Notes: generated by a model not told the origin, from the sequence alone. Counted from the stretch's first letter, positions 24,092 to 35,637 are shown. The stretch is 64,000 nucleotides of DNA from Clavulina sp. PMI_390 (GCA_015039315.1 WIDE01000013.1:121556-185555); one strand, 5' to 3'. Translations and numbers: made by a program.

Positions 24092-24742
24092 TCACAAACG
24101 GGTCACTGCTTTGGCATCAAGGGGTAGACCTGAGATAAACACATAATAAGCATTTATATGAGTGGATAGACAAAAAGCATATTCGGAAAGATACGTACCA
24201 GTATTGGGGTCGATCCCGTTCAGCACAAGTTGCTCCCTATGGCGAATCAGACGAGCTTGGTCAAACCTAGAGTTGGAGTAATAGGCCATGTGTCATCAGT
24301 GGCACGTCCGCAGCTCAATCACCTATCGTGAAGAACAACGAGTGAAGACGTACGTGACATTTTGCTCCCTCATTATTCTCCTGATTTCTTCTGCGACACG
24401 CCCATCGAGTCCAGTTCGCGAGTCGCCTGCAATATTTCCTTCAAGATCAAAGTTGCCCGAGGAAAGGCCAGCATCTCGTTGTGCTTCAAACGTCGACAAG
24501 GGCGCGTAGGGTATATATGACCTAATCCGATCTTCGGAGGATCGGATGGTGTTCAGGACCCTCTCCGGAAGGTAAGGAGCGATTTGGTGCCTGTAATAAT
24601 ATACAGCTAAAGCGAAGATAGTAAAGAGTGAGGGGTTAAGACGCCGGCCGGATGATCACATAATACGACAGTGCAGAAGGAAGCTGTAGCTACCAAGAGC
24701 AAGAAGGCCAATAAACCCTAGCACAGATAATGTGTACAACAT
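24092..24742 (-). CDS. UPF0357-family small membrane protein
   Basis: Four exons, 24742-24694, 24606-24354, 24266-24199 and 24129-24092, join in phase to give 135 residues. The N-terminus is a hydrophobic anchor (MLYTLSVLGFIGLLALAVYYY). The C-terminal half has the pattern of the fungal UPF0357 family: an RTGLDGRVAEEIRRIMRE stretch, then FDQARLIRHRE and NGIDPNTGLPLDAKAV, which is the family signature ending. Members are single-pass proteins of unknown function, found in yeasts and filamentous fungi. The family assignment comes from the FD.AR.IR / NGI.P.GLP.D.KAV pattern as I remember it. It is divergent from the MFS transporter gene, with 512 bp between starts. Confidence 0.78.
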
Positions 24743-25254
24743 GGCGCACAGGTGGCCAGCGTGTTCGCCCGCAGGCAGTGATACGGAGAGTCACGACGTG
24801 ATGTGATGTGACACGGCAGCAGTGCCACCCCGAACTTCACTCCACCTTCCACTTATCTTGTACATTCATATACAAGGGCTTTTATATTCAATCTACACTG
24901 TGCTTAGACCCCGCCCGAACGTTCAAGTTTGGGTCGAACATGGGGAAAGAGATGTCCTCACGAGTGTTTATTAAGAAGTCTCAAGAAGCCCTATTGCTTC
25001 CTGGGGCATTATATACCCGAGTTGGTCGATATCGTATCAATTCCTCTGAATTCTTTGCTATGGGGTCATGTGTCCAGGACTGAATGCTAGTAATCATTCC
25101 CCCGTGCTGCTGGCGATCGATACTGTGACCGCAGACCTAACGGGGAACCTGCCACCGTCGCACCCGGTTCACGATACAGATAACTAGTGCACTTCTGTCT
25201 TTCCCTCGCACGACAGAACGCCCCTCTGCTTCTCCTCAGTCCATCATCTTAATC
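24743..25254. other. Divergent promoter region UPF0357 gene / MFS transporter
   Basis: About 512 bases between two divergent start codons. It should contain both promoters. A TTATATACCCGAG segment lies near 25010, but no motif is convincing enough to assign to either gene. Confidence 0.45.
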
Positions 25255-27692
25255 ATGTCAGGTTCAGGCATAGAAGAATATGCAGATGATGCTGCTCGAC
25301 GCCAAGCGATCACCCGAAGGGCACTATGGAAGCTCGACCTCCATGTACTCCCTCCACTCGCCGTTGTAAGCCCGATAATAACCCACTTTTGAGGGTTCTT
25401 ACTCACAGATATGATTCTTCTCTACTAGCTATGGCTTGCCAACTTCATTGAGTGCGTCCAGAATCACGTCTGTATAGTCGCTGCGTGGTGCTAAGTCCTT
25501 CTTCGGTTGCAAAGTCGCTCCAACATCGGAAACGCGGGGTTCGTGAGCTTCGCCGTTTGATCCCCATCCCCGATCTTCAAGTCTCATTTCCTTGTCTTCA
25601 GACCTGCCGGCCTCAATGCAACGCTGCACCTGCATGGCAATCAGGTACTTTTCGCGCTGACTTCTCCACTGTTGAGCAGTTCGATTCTTACCACCCAACG
25701 ACCCTATCTTAGTTCAATTCGGCCTTAGCTGTCTTCTGTGAGTCATCGTCCCACATCTCTATATGAGTTCTGCTGCAAATCTCATCATGCTGCCCCAGAT
25801 GCTGCATACATCATATCAGAAATCCCGTCCAACCTGATTCTGAAAAGGATTGGTCCGAACAGATGGTGTACGTGACCTCCGATCCCGCGCCCCGATGCTT
25901 CACTCTTGACTGATTTTTCCCCCTTCGTCATTTGTATAGTACCTTTCATTGTGATTGCCTGGGGCACTGTGTGAGCCAAGAATACGCACATAGACGTGCA
26001 AGGTCTTGCTAATCTGCTATTCCTCTAGAACAACCTTCAGTGGCTTCACCAAATCATACGGTGGGCTAGTTGGAGTCCGACTCGTTCTAGGACTCTGTGA
26101 AGGTGGTTTACTACCTGGAATGGTATTTCATTCTATTTTGGTTTTGCAAAGTGTAGAGGCTCTGACCATATGTTTTCTGATTAGGTACTGTATCTGAGTA
26201 CCCTATATACCCGTCACGAGCTCCAACTCCGAATCGGCATCTTTTATGCATCCGCTTCATTATCTGGTGCCTTCGGAGGTATTGAGCTTCAATCAGGTGT
26301 CTTGTTCTGAACTGACATCAATCTGAAAGGGCTCCTTGCCGCCGCAATCCTAAAAATGAATGGCGTAAGCGGTCAAGCTGGGTGGAGGTGGATATTTTTC
26401 CTGTGGGTCTATACATAATCTGCATCGTAGGAGATCCGGCTTATAATGGCTCTGCTGAGTAGCGAGGGAATGGCCACCGTGGTGTTCGGAGCTCTCGCGA
26501 CACTGTTTCTCCCTCAGAGTCTTGAAACTGCCTCGTTCCTCACTGACGAGGAGCGCCACTTCGCCCGTGAGTATTGAGCGGTAATTTTCACATATTTCCT
26601 TTGACATCCATGCTTTCCACCTTCATATGATATCAGTTGCCCGATTCTACGGAGATGGAGCCTCCAGTCAACCACCTCCGGTCCATGTTCAAGAGGCGGA
26701 GAAATCCAAGATGCATGATGGAGAAAAGCCTGAGGAGCAATGGTCTGAGGATGTTCGACCAGCTTCTGATACGACCGGGCCTCGCGGCGGAAACGCGACG
26801 ATGCAGACTGAGGAATTTGAATGGAGGGAGGTCATTCGGGGAGTTCTGGATATTCAAACCTGGCTCACTGGGTTTGCATACATGGGCATCCTGACGAGCC
26901 TGTACTCATTTTCGCTGTTCCTGTGAGCCAACTCATTCCGCTCATGGGCTCGCATCTACTAATGTCACCTTTTTTCTGTCAGACCTACTATCCTAAAAAA
27001 TCTAGGGTGGACCGGTACCAAGACTCAGCTTATGAGCGTACCTCCTTATATTCCTGCAGCGATCCTCACCGTGATCGTAGCGTTTTTGTCTGACCGTTAC
27101 AAAATGCGTATGGGCTTTGCGCTCGTCTTGCTGGTCCCCAGTATCATCGGTGTGTACAGCTTTTAACACTGTGGACCTACTTCTTACATTGGCCCGTCAG
27201 GTTATATTGTCGCTCTTACCGCACATACCAACGCTGTCAGATACGGCGCAGTTTTCTTGATTGCAGCTGGCGTATACCCGGCTGTTCCCTGTATTTTGAG
27301 TGAGTTCTTGATCCATTTTTGATAGCAGGACTATTGTTGACCTTTGACCTTCAGCAATTTTACCCAATAATCACCGCGGCCATTATAAACGAGCGACCTC
27401 CACCGCCCTCCAGCTTGCGATCGCAAACTGTGCAGGATTTGTTGCAACTTTTGCGTATACTTCAGATCAGGCAGCAACATACTACCACAAGGGTCACAGC
27501 ATTGTCTTGAGTTTCTTATGCTTCGCATTCACGTGTCTTGCACTGAACTTGGCATACTGCACATGGGAGAATAAGGCCAGGGTTGAAGGAAGACGCGAGG
27601 GCAACGTTGCCAAATATGAGTTGTTGAAATCAAGTGGCAAGACGAATGCTCCTATTGGCGATCGAGATCCCACATTCTTGTTCACGTATTGA
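25255..27692 (+). CDS. MFS transporter, allantoate/nicotinate permease (Dal5/Tna1) type
   Basis: This gene is cut into about fourteen small exons. The first are 25255-25365, 25429-25451, 25515-25538, 25602-25644 and 25713-25737; later exons follow to the stop at 27690-27692. Joined, they give about 490 residues with the order of the anion:cation symporter family. There is a charged N-terminus, then WKLDLHVLPPLAVLWLANFI, DRSNIGNA and GLNATLHLHGNQ. The EIPSNLILKRIGPNRW loop and GLVGVRLVLGLCEGGLLPGM (MFS signature region) follow, and then GLLAAAI.KMNG. A long acidic central loop comes next, then a second bundle (LPTILKNLGWTG). Relatives import allantoate, nicotinate, biotin precursors or peptides at the plasma membrane; the substrate cannot be told. 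The C-terminal tail is hydrophilic and cytosolic. Individual exon edges in the middle of the gene are less certain than the family. Confidence 0.82.
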
Positions 27693-27814
27693 TGTACCCA
27701 GCCTGAGTAACGATACGACTGTAATGATCATGTACAATGAAGAACTCTCCTGCACAACCTCACAGTACATTTGATTTATGTCTCCTAGCGGCTTCTCCTT
27801 GGGCAAACGGAGGG

Positions 27815-28190
27815 TTAGGAGTACAAACCCGCAGGATGTGGATGCAAGCCATGGAGAACCGTTCCGTTTGCACTGCCACGGATGACGTCGGGTTGCCCGA
27901 CCGGTTGACCCGAATGCGGAATCGCCGATGAGTTATGGGCTGCTTGCGGTTGCTGTGCCATGCTCCCCGGTGTCAACACGGTTGAAGCGACACACATGCC
28001 TACCCCGACACCGACCCCGAGACCGAGCTGGTTGAGCCCAGCAGCTCCATTTCCGGGCGGTGATGTGGGCATATCTGTACACTCCTAGGAGACGACTTCC
28101 CATCGCCCTGTTGCATTCCGCAGACCTGGCTACACTGCGTATGGCAGTGTAATTTGTAGATGTAGCGCCCATTTCCATTCCCCCAAGAGA
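27815..28190 (-). CDS. Doubtful small glycine/valine-rich hypothetical protein
   Basis: A minus-strand reading from an ATG near 28174, with a possible intron whose donor follows the codons for TAIRS, gives about 100 residues. A glycine/valine-rich hydrophobic stretch (GLNQLGLGVGVGVGMCVAS) could span a membrane. A His/Pro/Gly-rich tail follows. No family is recognised and the model has only one possible junction as support. It could equally be non-coding sequence downstream of the MFS transporter gene. Confidence 0.25.
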
Positions 28191-29467
28191 TTGTCAGTGA
28201 CAAACCTCTGCTCGAGGGGCCCCGCCCTATATGACTATTTACACTAATAATAGTGATGATCTTTGTATGTTGCTATACCAGGCGGCGAATGGATTCGCCA
28301 AGTTTCGGTTCCGAAGCTGGTTATTCGAACCTTTCGCTCTCGATATTTTGTCTCTGCAAAAATATCTGTGAGTAGGAATCAATTTATTTTGCGTCCAAAG
28401 AGCCTGGGCAATTCATGGAAGCCTCCAGATTTTACTGTGCGTCGATCTCGTTCAATCGCTCCTCCTACACGGAAAGCGCACAGCAATCCACGCGGATCGG
28501 GAGCAATCCATCTCACGTCACACGCTATTATTGGGGATGATAATCTCTTCCTCTGCACAAATGCAGTGCTCGCTTGTTAGGCTAGATGGGTCGCGAGCTC
28601 TCCCGTCGGTGCAGCCCGTAAGCCTCTATCATACCTATGACATGCACTCCCCCAGCAGCACCGCTCTGTTGGCTCACAATGAGTGCTTAGGGCGCTCATC
28701 AGATCTCCAGGGCCCTTTTCCGTGTGCCAGAGTATCCCGCTCTCCATAACGCGAAATGTCTGAGGTTCTTTCCGCTAGGAGACCCGAGCGGCAGGTATCT
28801 AAATTACTTTGGCCCATGGGCGTCGTAAGGGGAAATCACACCAAAAGAGTCCTCTATTGGCTTATCCCCATTACCGAATAGCCTCTGTGCTGACAGGATG
28901 ACCAGTAAGCTTTGGAGGATCATACATACGCGACACTTCGTGCTGCTCGTGGAGCTGCTTCCAGTCAATTCTTAACCATTAATATTGCCTCTCCTCTCTA
29001 ATAACCGACTCCTCTTGGTCCATTCCTCACGGAACTACCTGATATTATGTGTACCCTGACCGGGACTGCGCTACCCTCTCCTCCACTGACTCATCTATTG
29101 CTGTGCCGAGATCATCAACGCATGTATCGCATGGTGCTTCTTACCCCTTGCGTACCCCTGAGTAAAGAGATCTTGTTACTCTGTAGCGTGGGACCTGGTG
29201 CTGTTGGTTCCTACGCTTCGATACCACAATTCTCTTTCCGAATGACCTCCTCGCTCTTACCCACTCCCCGCCGTCACACCGACGATTTTGGTCAAAATGG
29301 GGCCTTAATCATTGTGCTTACCTCGGTTTAGGATCACCGGGAGGAGAAGCGCTGGGAGGTATGTATTGCGCACCCTTTATACTTAAGCCTTGAGTGACGC
29401 TCTCCATTTCGCCCAGCTCATCCCTCTCCCACCCTACCCTCACGACAACACCACTCATCTTCGTCCT
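28191..29467. other. Gene-poor interval upstream of the Zn2Cys6 gene
   Basis: About 1.28 kb with only short, unrelated ORFs. An in-frame extension of the Zn2Cys6 protein is possible at the right end, using an exon ending near 29360 (GAGGAGAAGCGCTGGGAG) and an acceptor near 29416, but its own upstream start is not clear. Otherwise nothing is seen. Confidence 0.45.
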
Positions 29468-30663
29468 ATGTCTCGTAACTACCGCGGCTGCTGGACTTGC
29501 AGGATTCGTAAGAAAGGAGTGCGTTGAGCGTTGGGCATGTCAAGTTCATGCGGCTTACGCTTTCTCCACCCTAGAGCTGTGATGGCCCCAGCAATGCGGC
29601 TGGAGAATGCTCCAAGTGCCTAGATTTAAACATCGAGTGCTTACAGGGCTATGGATTCCCCACGCCTCCCGAATATAAGGTATATAGTCATTTATTGCAC
29701 TCCGAGATGACTGCACGTTCTCATCTATTGCTTCGATACGAAGGAACGCCGCATTGTCGATGCTATATCGCGCTGGACGAGACAATATAGCTCTCGTTGG
29801 CAACCCCAGCCTTTCAGTATTCGCGGTTTTCAACAATCCTTATTGTCAGGAAATTTTTCTTCTATCCCTGACTCATCAAGCCCCAGCCCATCTTTGGCAT
29901 CCGTTTCAACACACCCAGGGTATTCCCAGGGGATGCAGAGTACGTATGCTGAATCTAGTATGACGAACTTGAACTATTGTAAGCACGATCTCCCCTTCTC
30001 ACCGGCGAAGTCAACGCCGAGGTGTGGCACGGATTGCTCATGGACTTACGCCGTTTTCTCATCGCAGCCCCATTCGTTCCACTAACATCGACCGGAGACC
30101 CTAGCATGATGCCCGCTGCCCAGCCGCCTCTGCCCTTGCAATACCCAGCAACATCTATCGCTCCATCGATGCTGATCACGCCAGGTGAGACTTATCCCTT
30201 CGGCGTTAGAGGCAAAGCTTATATTATTCTGCTCTTAGGCTCAGTGCATTCTAATGCCATGAACATGTACACCATCCCCAACCAGCAAGCCACTCGATTT
30301 CCCCCCTCTAGTTCACAGCTATTGCCCCCTGCTGCCTATTCGTCACCTAATGAATGGGATCTCAACATGGGCCAACTTCCCGATGAAGCGATGGCGCTCA
30401 CTCCCAATTGGCAGTCTCCCGCAGCCACCGCCGCCCTGCCTGGATACAATCACCAAACTCAGGGTTCTACCCAGATGACGTGGACAAATTCAGGGAATGG
30501 TATGCCTCAGGCCATGGAGCATAATATGCAAGTCTACTACCCTTCGTATCTTAGCGCAATCAACGCTGAAGATGATAGCGGACAACAGGTGGATTCCGAA
30601 CTAGATTCGACGACCGCAGGTCAGCTCCTGTGTACCGGGCCCCACAGTATCATAGCTCGCTAA
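29468..30663 (+). CDS. Short Zn2Cys6 binuclear-cluster transcription factor
   Basis: Five exons, 29468-29518, 29575-29679, 29744-29978, 30068-30184 and 30239-30663, join in phase to give 310 residues. Residues 8-43 form a Zn2Cys6-type DNA-binding cluster (GCWTCRIRKKG then SCDGP, GECSKC and NIECLQGYG) of the variant with a long second loop common in Agaricomycetes. The remaining 260 residues are rich in Ser, Pro, Gln and Asn and look disordered, like a transactivation region. The large fungal-specific middle domain is absent, so the protein is much shorter than typical family members. Targets are unknown. An in-frame N-terminal extension through an upstream exon is possible. The cluster is split by an intron, as is common. 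Confidence 0.68.
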
Positions 30664-31270
30664 ATTTTGTGCTATGATTGTTAGGCACTTCTAACCAGCC
30701 AACGCCTTAGCCCTCAAGGGTGATACTCCATATCTTCCTTCATTCTTGGGATCCAAGTTGTGATAGGCCAGATTCATCTCCATCATTTTTTTTCAGCCAT
30801 GATTCCAGTAAAATTCCCGGCCGTTCTGACATTTTATCTACCTTTGAGAGATTTTGACCCCTAGGATATTCGCTCGAATTAAGCGTTTTCCGATTATGTT
30901 GCATACTTCCCCCACAATTACGAGCTATTTTACGCGGTCAAATGCCCCCTTCTGTCTCGGGGCAGTAGAACGAATTTTATCTGAAAATACTTTTCCTGGT
31001 CTTGTCGCAATAACTCCCTCGAGGCATACCCGCGGCTTTCTTGATTGTGATGCAGGTTGCTTGGTTTTGCTTGCACGTGACCGTCCTCCAAGCTAATACG
31101 TCTCTCGTCGCGACCTCCTCCTAACGTGAGCGATGCTGCCTTTTTGCAGCAAGTTTTTTGCTAAATGCTGTCCGGTATTGTTTTCACGTCGAACAGCTCG
31201 AGCAGTTCATCATTCGTAGGCTATTTCTACGTTGCATCGTTCGGCCACCACACTTTAGACTTTGGGCGAA
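30664..31270. other. Intergenic between Zn2Cys6 and DUF7137-like genes
   Basis: About 600 bases. A first exon carrying a signal peptide for the downstream membrane protein could lie here, with an acceptor at about 31258 (CACACTTTAG), but I could not find a convincing one. Nothing else is supported. Confidence 0.45.
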
Positions 31271-31957
31271 ATGTCGTCGTCAACTACTAATACCAATATT
31301 ATCATTCCGACCGATGCACCAGCTGGTAGCATCTCGTTCAGTGTCCCTGTAACGACGACGGTCTCTTATTTCAAAATTGCGCCATCATACACCGTCACCT
31401 TTGGCTGGAATATGACCGACGTTCTGGTCACTCCCACATACCTCACCTTCTCCGCCTACTGCTCAAGTAACAAAAACACCTATCCCGTTGGGACAGTGAC
31501 CGTCCCGGGAACCGCGACGCAGCTGCTGTGGGAGCCATGGTCGTACCAAACAGGCCAGCAAGGGCAACAGACTCCTCTCGTTCAGGGTACCTACACTCTG
31601 CAGGTTATGGATGAGCAGGGAACAACGGCCATTGGGGAATCCGGACGATTCAATTACTACGACCAATTGACCTTTGCCTTCTACACTCCTCAATCATACA
31701 CGCCACTATCCCGTAAGTGTCCGGTTCGCGGGAGGATTCATTGCAGCTTTTATTGCCCATCGTCATCACCATATTGACGTACTTCACTTCTTTACCTTTC
31801 CCTCCTAGAATGGACTTGTGCTGCCTGTAAATCCAGCGCCGTCCCATTGCGGCCATACCCTGCTCTCACTGGGTTGGCGGTTACACTACTGGTCATGATT
31901 ATCTCTGGTTGGGGGTTGTTGCGAAGCATGGTGAACCATGGGCGGAATCATGCATAA
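31271..31957 (+). CDS. DUF7137-like surface protein with C-terminal membrane anchor
   Basis: Two exons, 31271-31712 and 31809-31957, give 196 residues. The domain runs from about residue 10 to 160. It has an S.F.VP...SYFKIAPSYTVTFGW start, then LTFSAYCSSNKNTYPVGTV and FALYTPQSYTPLS-like motifs, and ends in WTCAACKSSAV before a transmembrane segment (GLAVTLLVMIISGWGLLRS). This order fits fungal DUF7137 proteins, presumed cell-surface or secretory-pathway proteins of unknown function. Odd point: no signal peptide is visible at this start, although the family usually has one. An upstream exon may be missing from my model (the frame stays open upstream to a potential acceptor near 31258). Family call is from pattern memory. 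Confidence 0.62.
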
Positions 31958-32284
31958 CTTTCTGATCTCCATATCTAATCTCTATTGCCGGTCTGTATTT
32001 GCTTTGCTTCTCCCCGGTTTGTTTGTACGATCACTAAGCAATTGGGTTATAGCGTACTGGCCATATCCTCGCTTTCGGACTTTTTGAATGACCCTCATCA
32101 CTCTTCTACACGTCGCTCTCATACGCTGTACATGGACAATTGGCTTATTCCTCCAGCATTACGTATCCTATTACGACCCATCCTTATAATGTATGCCCAT
32201 GCACTTTCGCTCTTCATCTTTTTACGTTCGATCAGCCGATTTGCGAAGGCCGCGGTCTCGCCCGATTCTAGCCGCCCGCCAGGA
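31958..32284. other. Intergenic between convergent genes
   Basis: About 330 bases between the stop codons of the DUF7137-like gene and the glomulin-like gene, which face each other. It is read as overlapping or adjacent 3' UTRs; no feature is recognised. Confidence 0.45.
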
Positions 32285-34624
32285 TCAAACAAACACCACC
32301 CTGTCTATTTCAGTGTCAACCCGTTCCATGGCCATGCACAGCTGGGATAGGCTGGTGTTCATCATGAGCTCGACCGCTATCAGTTACACTATCATTAGTG
32401 CCTACGGCAGATAGGGGCCCGTCAAGCGACGACTCAGTTGTGCTTACCTGGATCTTCAGACTCTTGCCACAGCAGCAACGTCTCGCGAAGTGGATCAATG
32501 AATTGATCTTTAGCCTGTTTGAACTCTTTCACTGACCGAATTCCTGTCTGTATGGGACCAATGTGTGTCAGAGCCTGAAGGTGATCCTGCCTATCTCGCA
32601 TACCATATTGGTTGTATCCCTTGCCAGCACGACATAGTAGAAGTTCATCACCTCCGCCAGCCGAGCAGGATGCTCAGACTCAACGAATCGTTTCACCTCT
32701 TCAGCATCGATAGTCACTTTTGTCCCTGACCCATACTTCTTGAAGATCGCTTCTGGCTGGAGGCGAAACAGCGTCTTGGACGTGGCTTCGAGCAGGAGGG
32801 GTGTAGCGAAGAGGGTTGTTTTCGTTTGGGGACCTTCTGTCGCTGTTGCAGTAGCGAGGCCAGCGAGCACATGAGATCGAAGGATCCCAATCGCCGCTGC
32901 TCGCATTTGCGAGAACGGCGAGTCTCTTATTAGCTCCAGGATCGTGCTGAGCTTGAGCGCCTCGTCAACAATGGATTCTGTGATATTGGTCAGCACACGG
33001 AATGCTGCATGCCGCTTCGATGGGTCAGTGTGCATCGAAGCAGTGGCAGAAAGCGTCTGGTGTTGGAAAGGTTTAATATTTGCTGACAGCTGGTCTAATA
33101 GATGCGAGGGCGACGCACCTCAACAAGGTTTACGCGGACAGGATCTGACAGGGACCGATGGTTCCCGGCAGCGACCTCTCGGACTAGGAGGGCGAGCGCA
33201 TGGCCTCCGTCTACGTTAGAGGTGAACGCTGGTAGGATCAACCGATTGACCAGGCCATCACTCAAAGAAGGAGTGAGAGATGCGAGATCCTTGGAGCTAT
33301 CGTCATCAGGTGGGTTGTAGCACGCCTCCATCACCAGCACCAGAGAGCCAAATTTGGCCCGGACTTCGAGAGCGCTGGAGTCCCATGGCGCCTCTGGGCT
33401 TTTGAGGAGAATCCAGGTATCCTACGAAGAAATGGTTCAGCATTAAGCTATGGGGAGATGTTGACTGCCTTACAAATACCGCCGTGGGATACTTAGCATC
33501 ATGATTCGGATTGGGGGACTTGTGAGTATGGCCATGTGAGTGATGCGCATGATCATGCGCGGCTCCTGCGGAGAGGGCATGCGCGGGTAACACATATCGG
33601 GGGAAGGAAACCTCAAACGCTCTTTGAACAACTCCTGTATGCGCACTTCGAGAGCTCAATGCGATTATGAATAGGAAGAATGACTCTAGAAGGGCCTTTT
33701 TGTTTTTCTGTGAGCTCCAAGTTGTGACGGTAGCTTGGAAGTGGCCGCGAACCTTCGTTTTTGTGAGATCGCTGGCTAAATCGGCACTCGATGCAGTCCC
33801 TTTGGCCGCCCATTCCACACAATTTCTGCACAGATTCGACGTGCCCACAGTGAATTCGATTGTTATGTGGTTAGTGGGATCCTTCGCGCTCGTGAATACG
33901 GCATCCATAAGGCGTGACACAATTGGTTCCAGCATCTGGGAGGGTGTTCGTTTTCGGATAGGTAGTCGGGGAAGGCCTTAACGGATAACCAAGGATATTA
34001 GACTTAGTCACGGTTGGATCCTAAAGACTCACAGATAGAGTACAATTGGACCACCAACAAAATCCTTTTGAGGTCAATAGCTAAGACCACGTCACCCCCG
34101 TCATCTTCAGTATGACTTAAAGGGTGGCCTGAAGCAAGCGATTCTTCGAGAGCAAGAATAACTTCCCGCACATTTGAGCGTGCCCCTATGAGTTCGAGGA
34201 GCTCCTTGGCTTCAGCGTTGCCTCCGCTGGCTGGCGGGATAAGGATCGGGATTACAGAAAGTGCGACGGATTCCAGTGGATCTGTCTGGGGCTCTAGCTT
34301 AGACGACGCTTAGCAATGATACAATAGGGTATGTGTGCGAACAGATGCAGGTTCTCCTTCCCCCTCTATCTTCAGAGCGCTCAGGATCGGTGCCAATGAT
34401 TCATTGGTGTCAACGGAGCGCGAAATTGAGTCAGTCAAGAAGCTTTCCTGTCAAAATCGCCAATGATTATTAGCCTGTTGCTGGATTCATCACACCAGAT
34501 GACGAACTCGAGCAGCATCGTCGTTGCATGCACGTAGTTGATCAAGGAAGGAGCTCATAGATGGACAGAGTTCAGCGGCCTGGGCGTGGGAAGTTTGCTG
34601 CTGGGTACTTAATCGTGACCTCAT
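32285..34624 (-). CDS. Ybp/Alf4/glomulin-like (DUF1760-type) protein
   Basis: Eight exons (34624-34496, 34447-34343, 34297-34033, 33976-33474, 33421-33119, 33056-32604, 32547-32448, 32376-32285) join with consistent phase to give 649 residues. The sequence is mostly helical-repeat-like: the RILLVVQLYSICLPRLPIRKRTPSQMLEPIVSRLMDAVF region, then KFGSLVLVMEACYNPPDD and LNFYYVVL-type blocks. The length and order resemble the family that unites yeast Ybp1/Ybp2, plant Alf4 and glomulin, helical proteins that bind partners such as Yap1 or the cullin-RING RBX1. A histidine-rich loop (HDHAHHSHGHTHK) sits near residue 320. No single catalytic motif identifies the family, so this is a moderate call. The gene is divergent from a tiny hydrophilic protein gene with only 70 bp between start codons. 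Confidence 0.52.
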
Positions 34625-34694
34625 TGGGGAGTATGGAGCATCTCCTCTTTCCATAAACACCCAAGCATCTTAAACTACCGCATCTATAACAGCT
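34625..34694. promoter_or_regulatory. Very short divergent promoter (70 bp)
   Basis: Only 70 bases lie between the start codons of the glomulin-like gene (minus) and the small hydrophilic protein gene (plus). Both 5' UTRs and core promoters must overlap, or one start codon is further inside its gene. The segment contains CTCTTTCCATAAACACC; no TATA box is seen. Confidence 0.5.
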
Positions 34695-35292
34695 ATGAGC
34701 GACGAATACGGCTCCAAAGGATCTGGCTATCAGGGAAGCCTGGTGAATGATTGTAAGTGCTTGCTAACTGTTGCAGGCTCTTGGGCGAATCATCCTCTGA
34801 ATGCCTTCGTAACATAGCTCTCGACGTACGAGACACCATGGAAAACCCTCCTCCTAGCAATTATCCGCCACCTGGAGATTGTAAGTCCCCCTAATCTACT
34901 CAGACACGTTCTTATTCCCTAATCCACATTCTATCCGTTGCTCACTCCCAGCGACGTCATCGGGTGGGTATGGTACAAACGAGAACGGCAACGCGTTTTC
35001 AGATCGGAACCAGCGGGGCGCTGATGACCTCGGACGCCAGCGAGGTATCTTTGCAGACCCTTCGGCTGACACTGCCCTAAAGCAGACTGGAGGGTTCCAA
35101 CCTGCCTCTGGTGCGTGACCTTATCGTTTCATCCAACCTGACTTTCTCAATTGACCACAAGGATTATCCGCAGAAGTGTCAGATGGCCTCGGAGGGCAAA
35201 CGGTTGGGACAGCTGAACGCCGTTATCCTAATGTCGTTGAGGAAGGAGGAGCTGCTCGCGCTGCGGGCACAGACAACAACATCGGGGCCTGA
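34695..35292 (+). CDS. Small hydrophilic protein of unknown function
   Basis: Four exons, 34695-34752, 34818-34880, 34952-35110 and 35162-35292, join with matching phase to give 136 residues. The composition is Gly/Asp/Asn/Ser-rich and strongly hydrophilic (SDEYGSKGSGYQG at the start, then PPPSNYPPPGD and RGADDLGRQRGIF). There is no hydrophobic segment and no cysteine. It resembles small disordered, LEA- or hydrophilin-like fungal proteins in composition, but this is only a compositional comparison. The clean phase over four exons with typical donors (GTAAGT twice, GTGCGT) argues that it is real. It shares a 70-bp promoter with the glomulin-like gene. Confidence 0.6.
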
Positions 35293-35637
35293 AGTCCCCT
35301 TCAACGACCGTGAAACAGTGTAAATAATAGCATGTAATAGTACGCATACACGCCAAAGTACAAAGTTGTGAAACAAAACGCGCTGGGATCTTTGTCAGCT
35401 TTACACCAGTGGGGTGCTTTCAGGACCACGTTGGGTTAAGCGGATGCCAAGAAACCCACAAAGCAAGCATAGTCTCGATAGCGAATTATTCTGTGCAAAA
35501 GAGGTTGGCGAGGCGAGGTAAGCGCCTGAGCCAAACAAGCGTCACGCGCGAAATTCGTCGAAGCCACCTGGTGAGGACTCATGCACTCGTATGTACGTTG
35601 TAAGAATGATATACTAACTAGAACTGGTTAGGGACCA
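35293..35637. other. Intergenic upstream of the uS7m gene
   Basis: About 345 bases. ATACTAACTAG followed by GGTTAG just before the ATG at 35638 looks like a branch point and acceptor, so a 5' UTR intron is likely. No other feature is seen. Confidence 0.45.
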
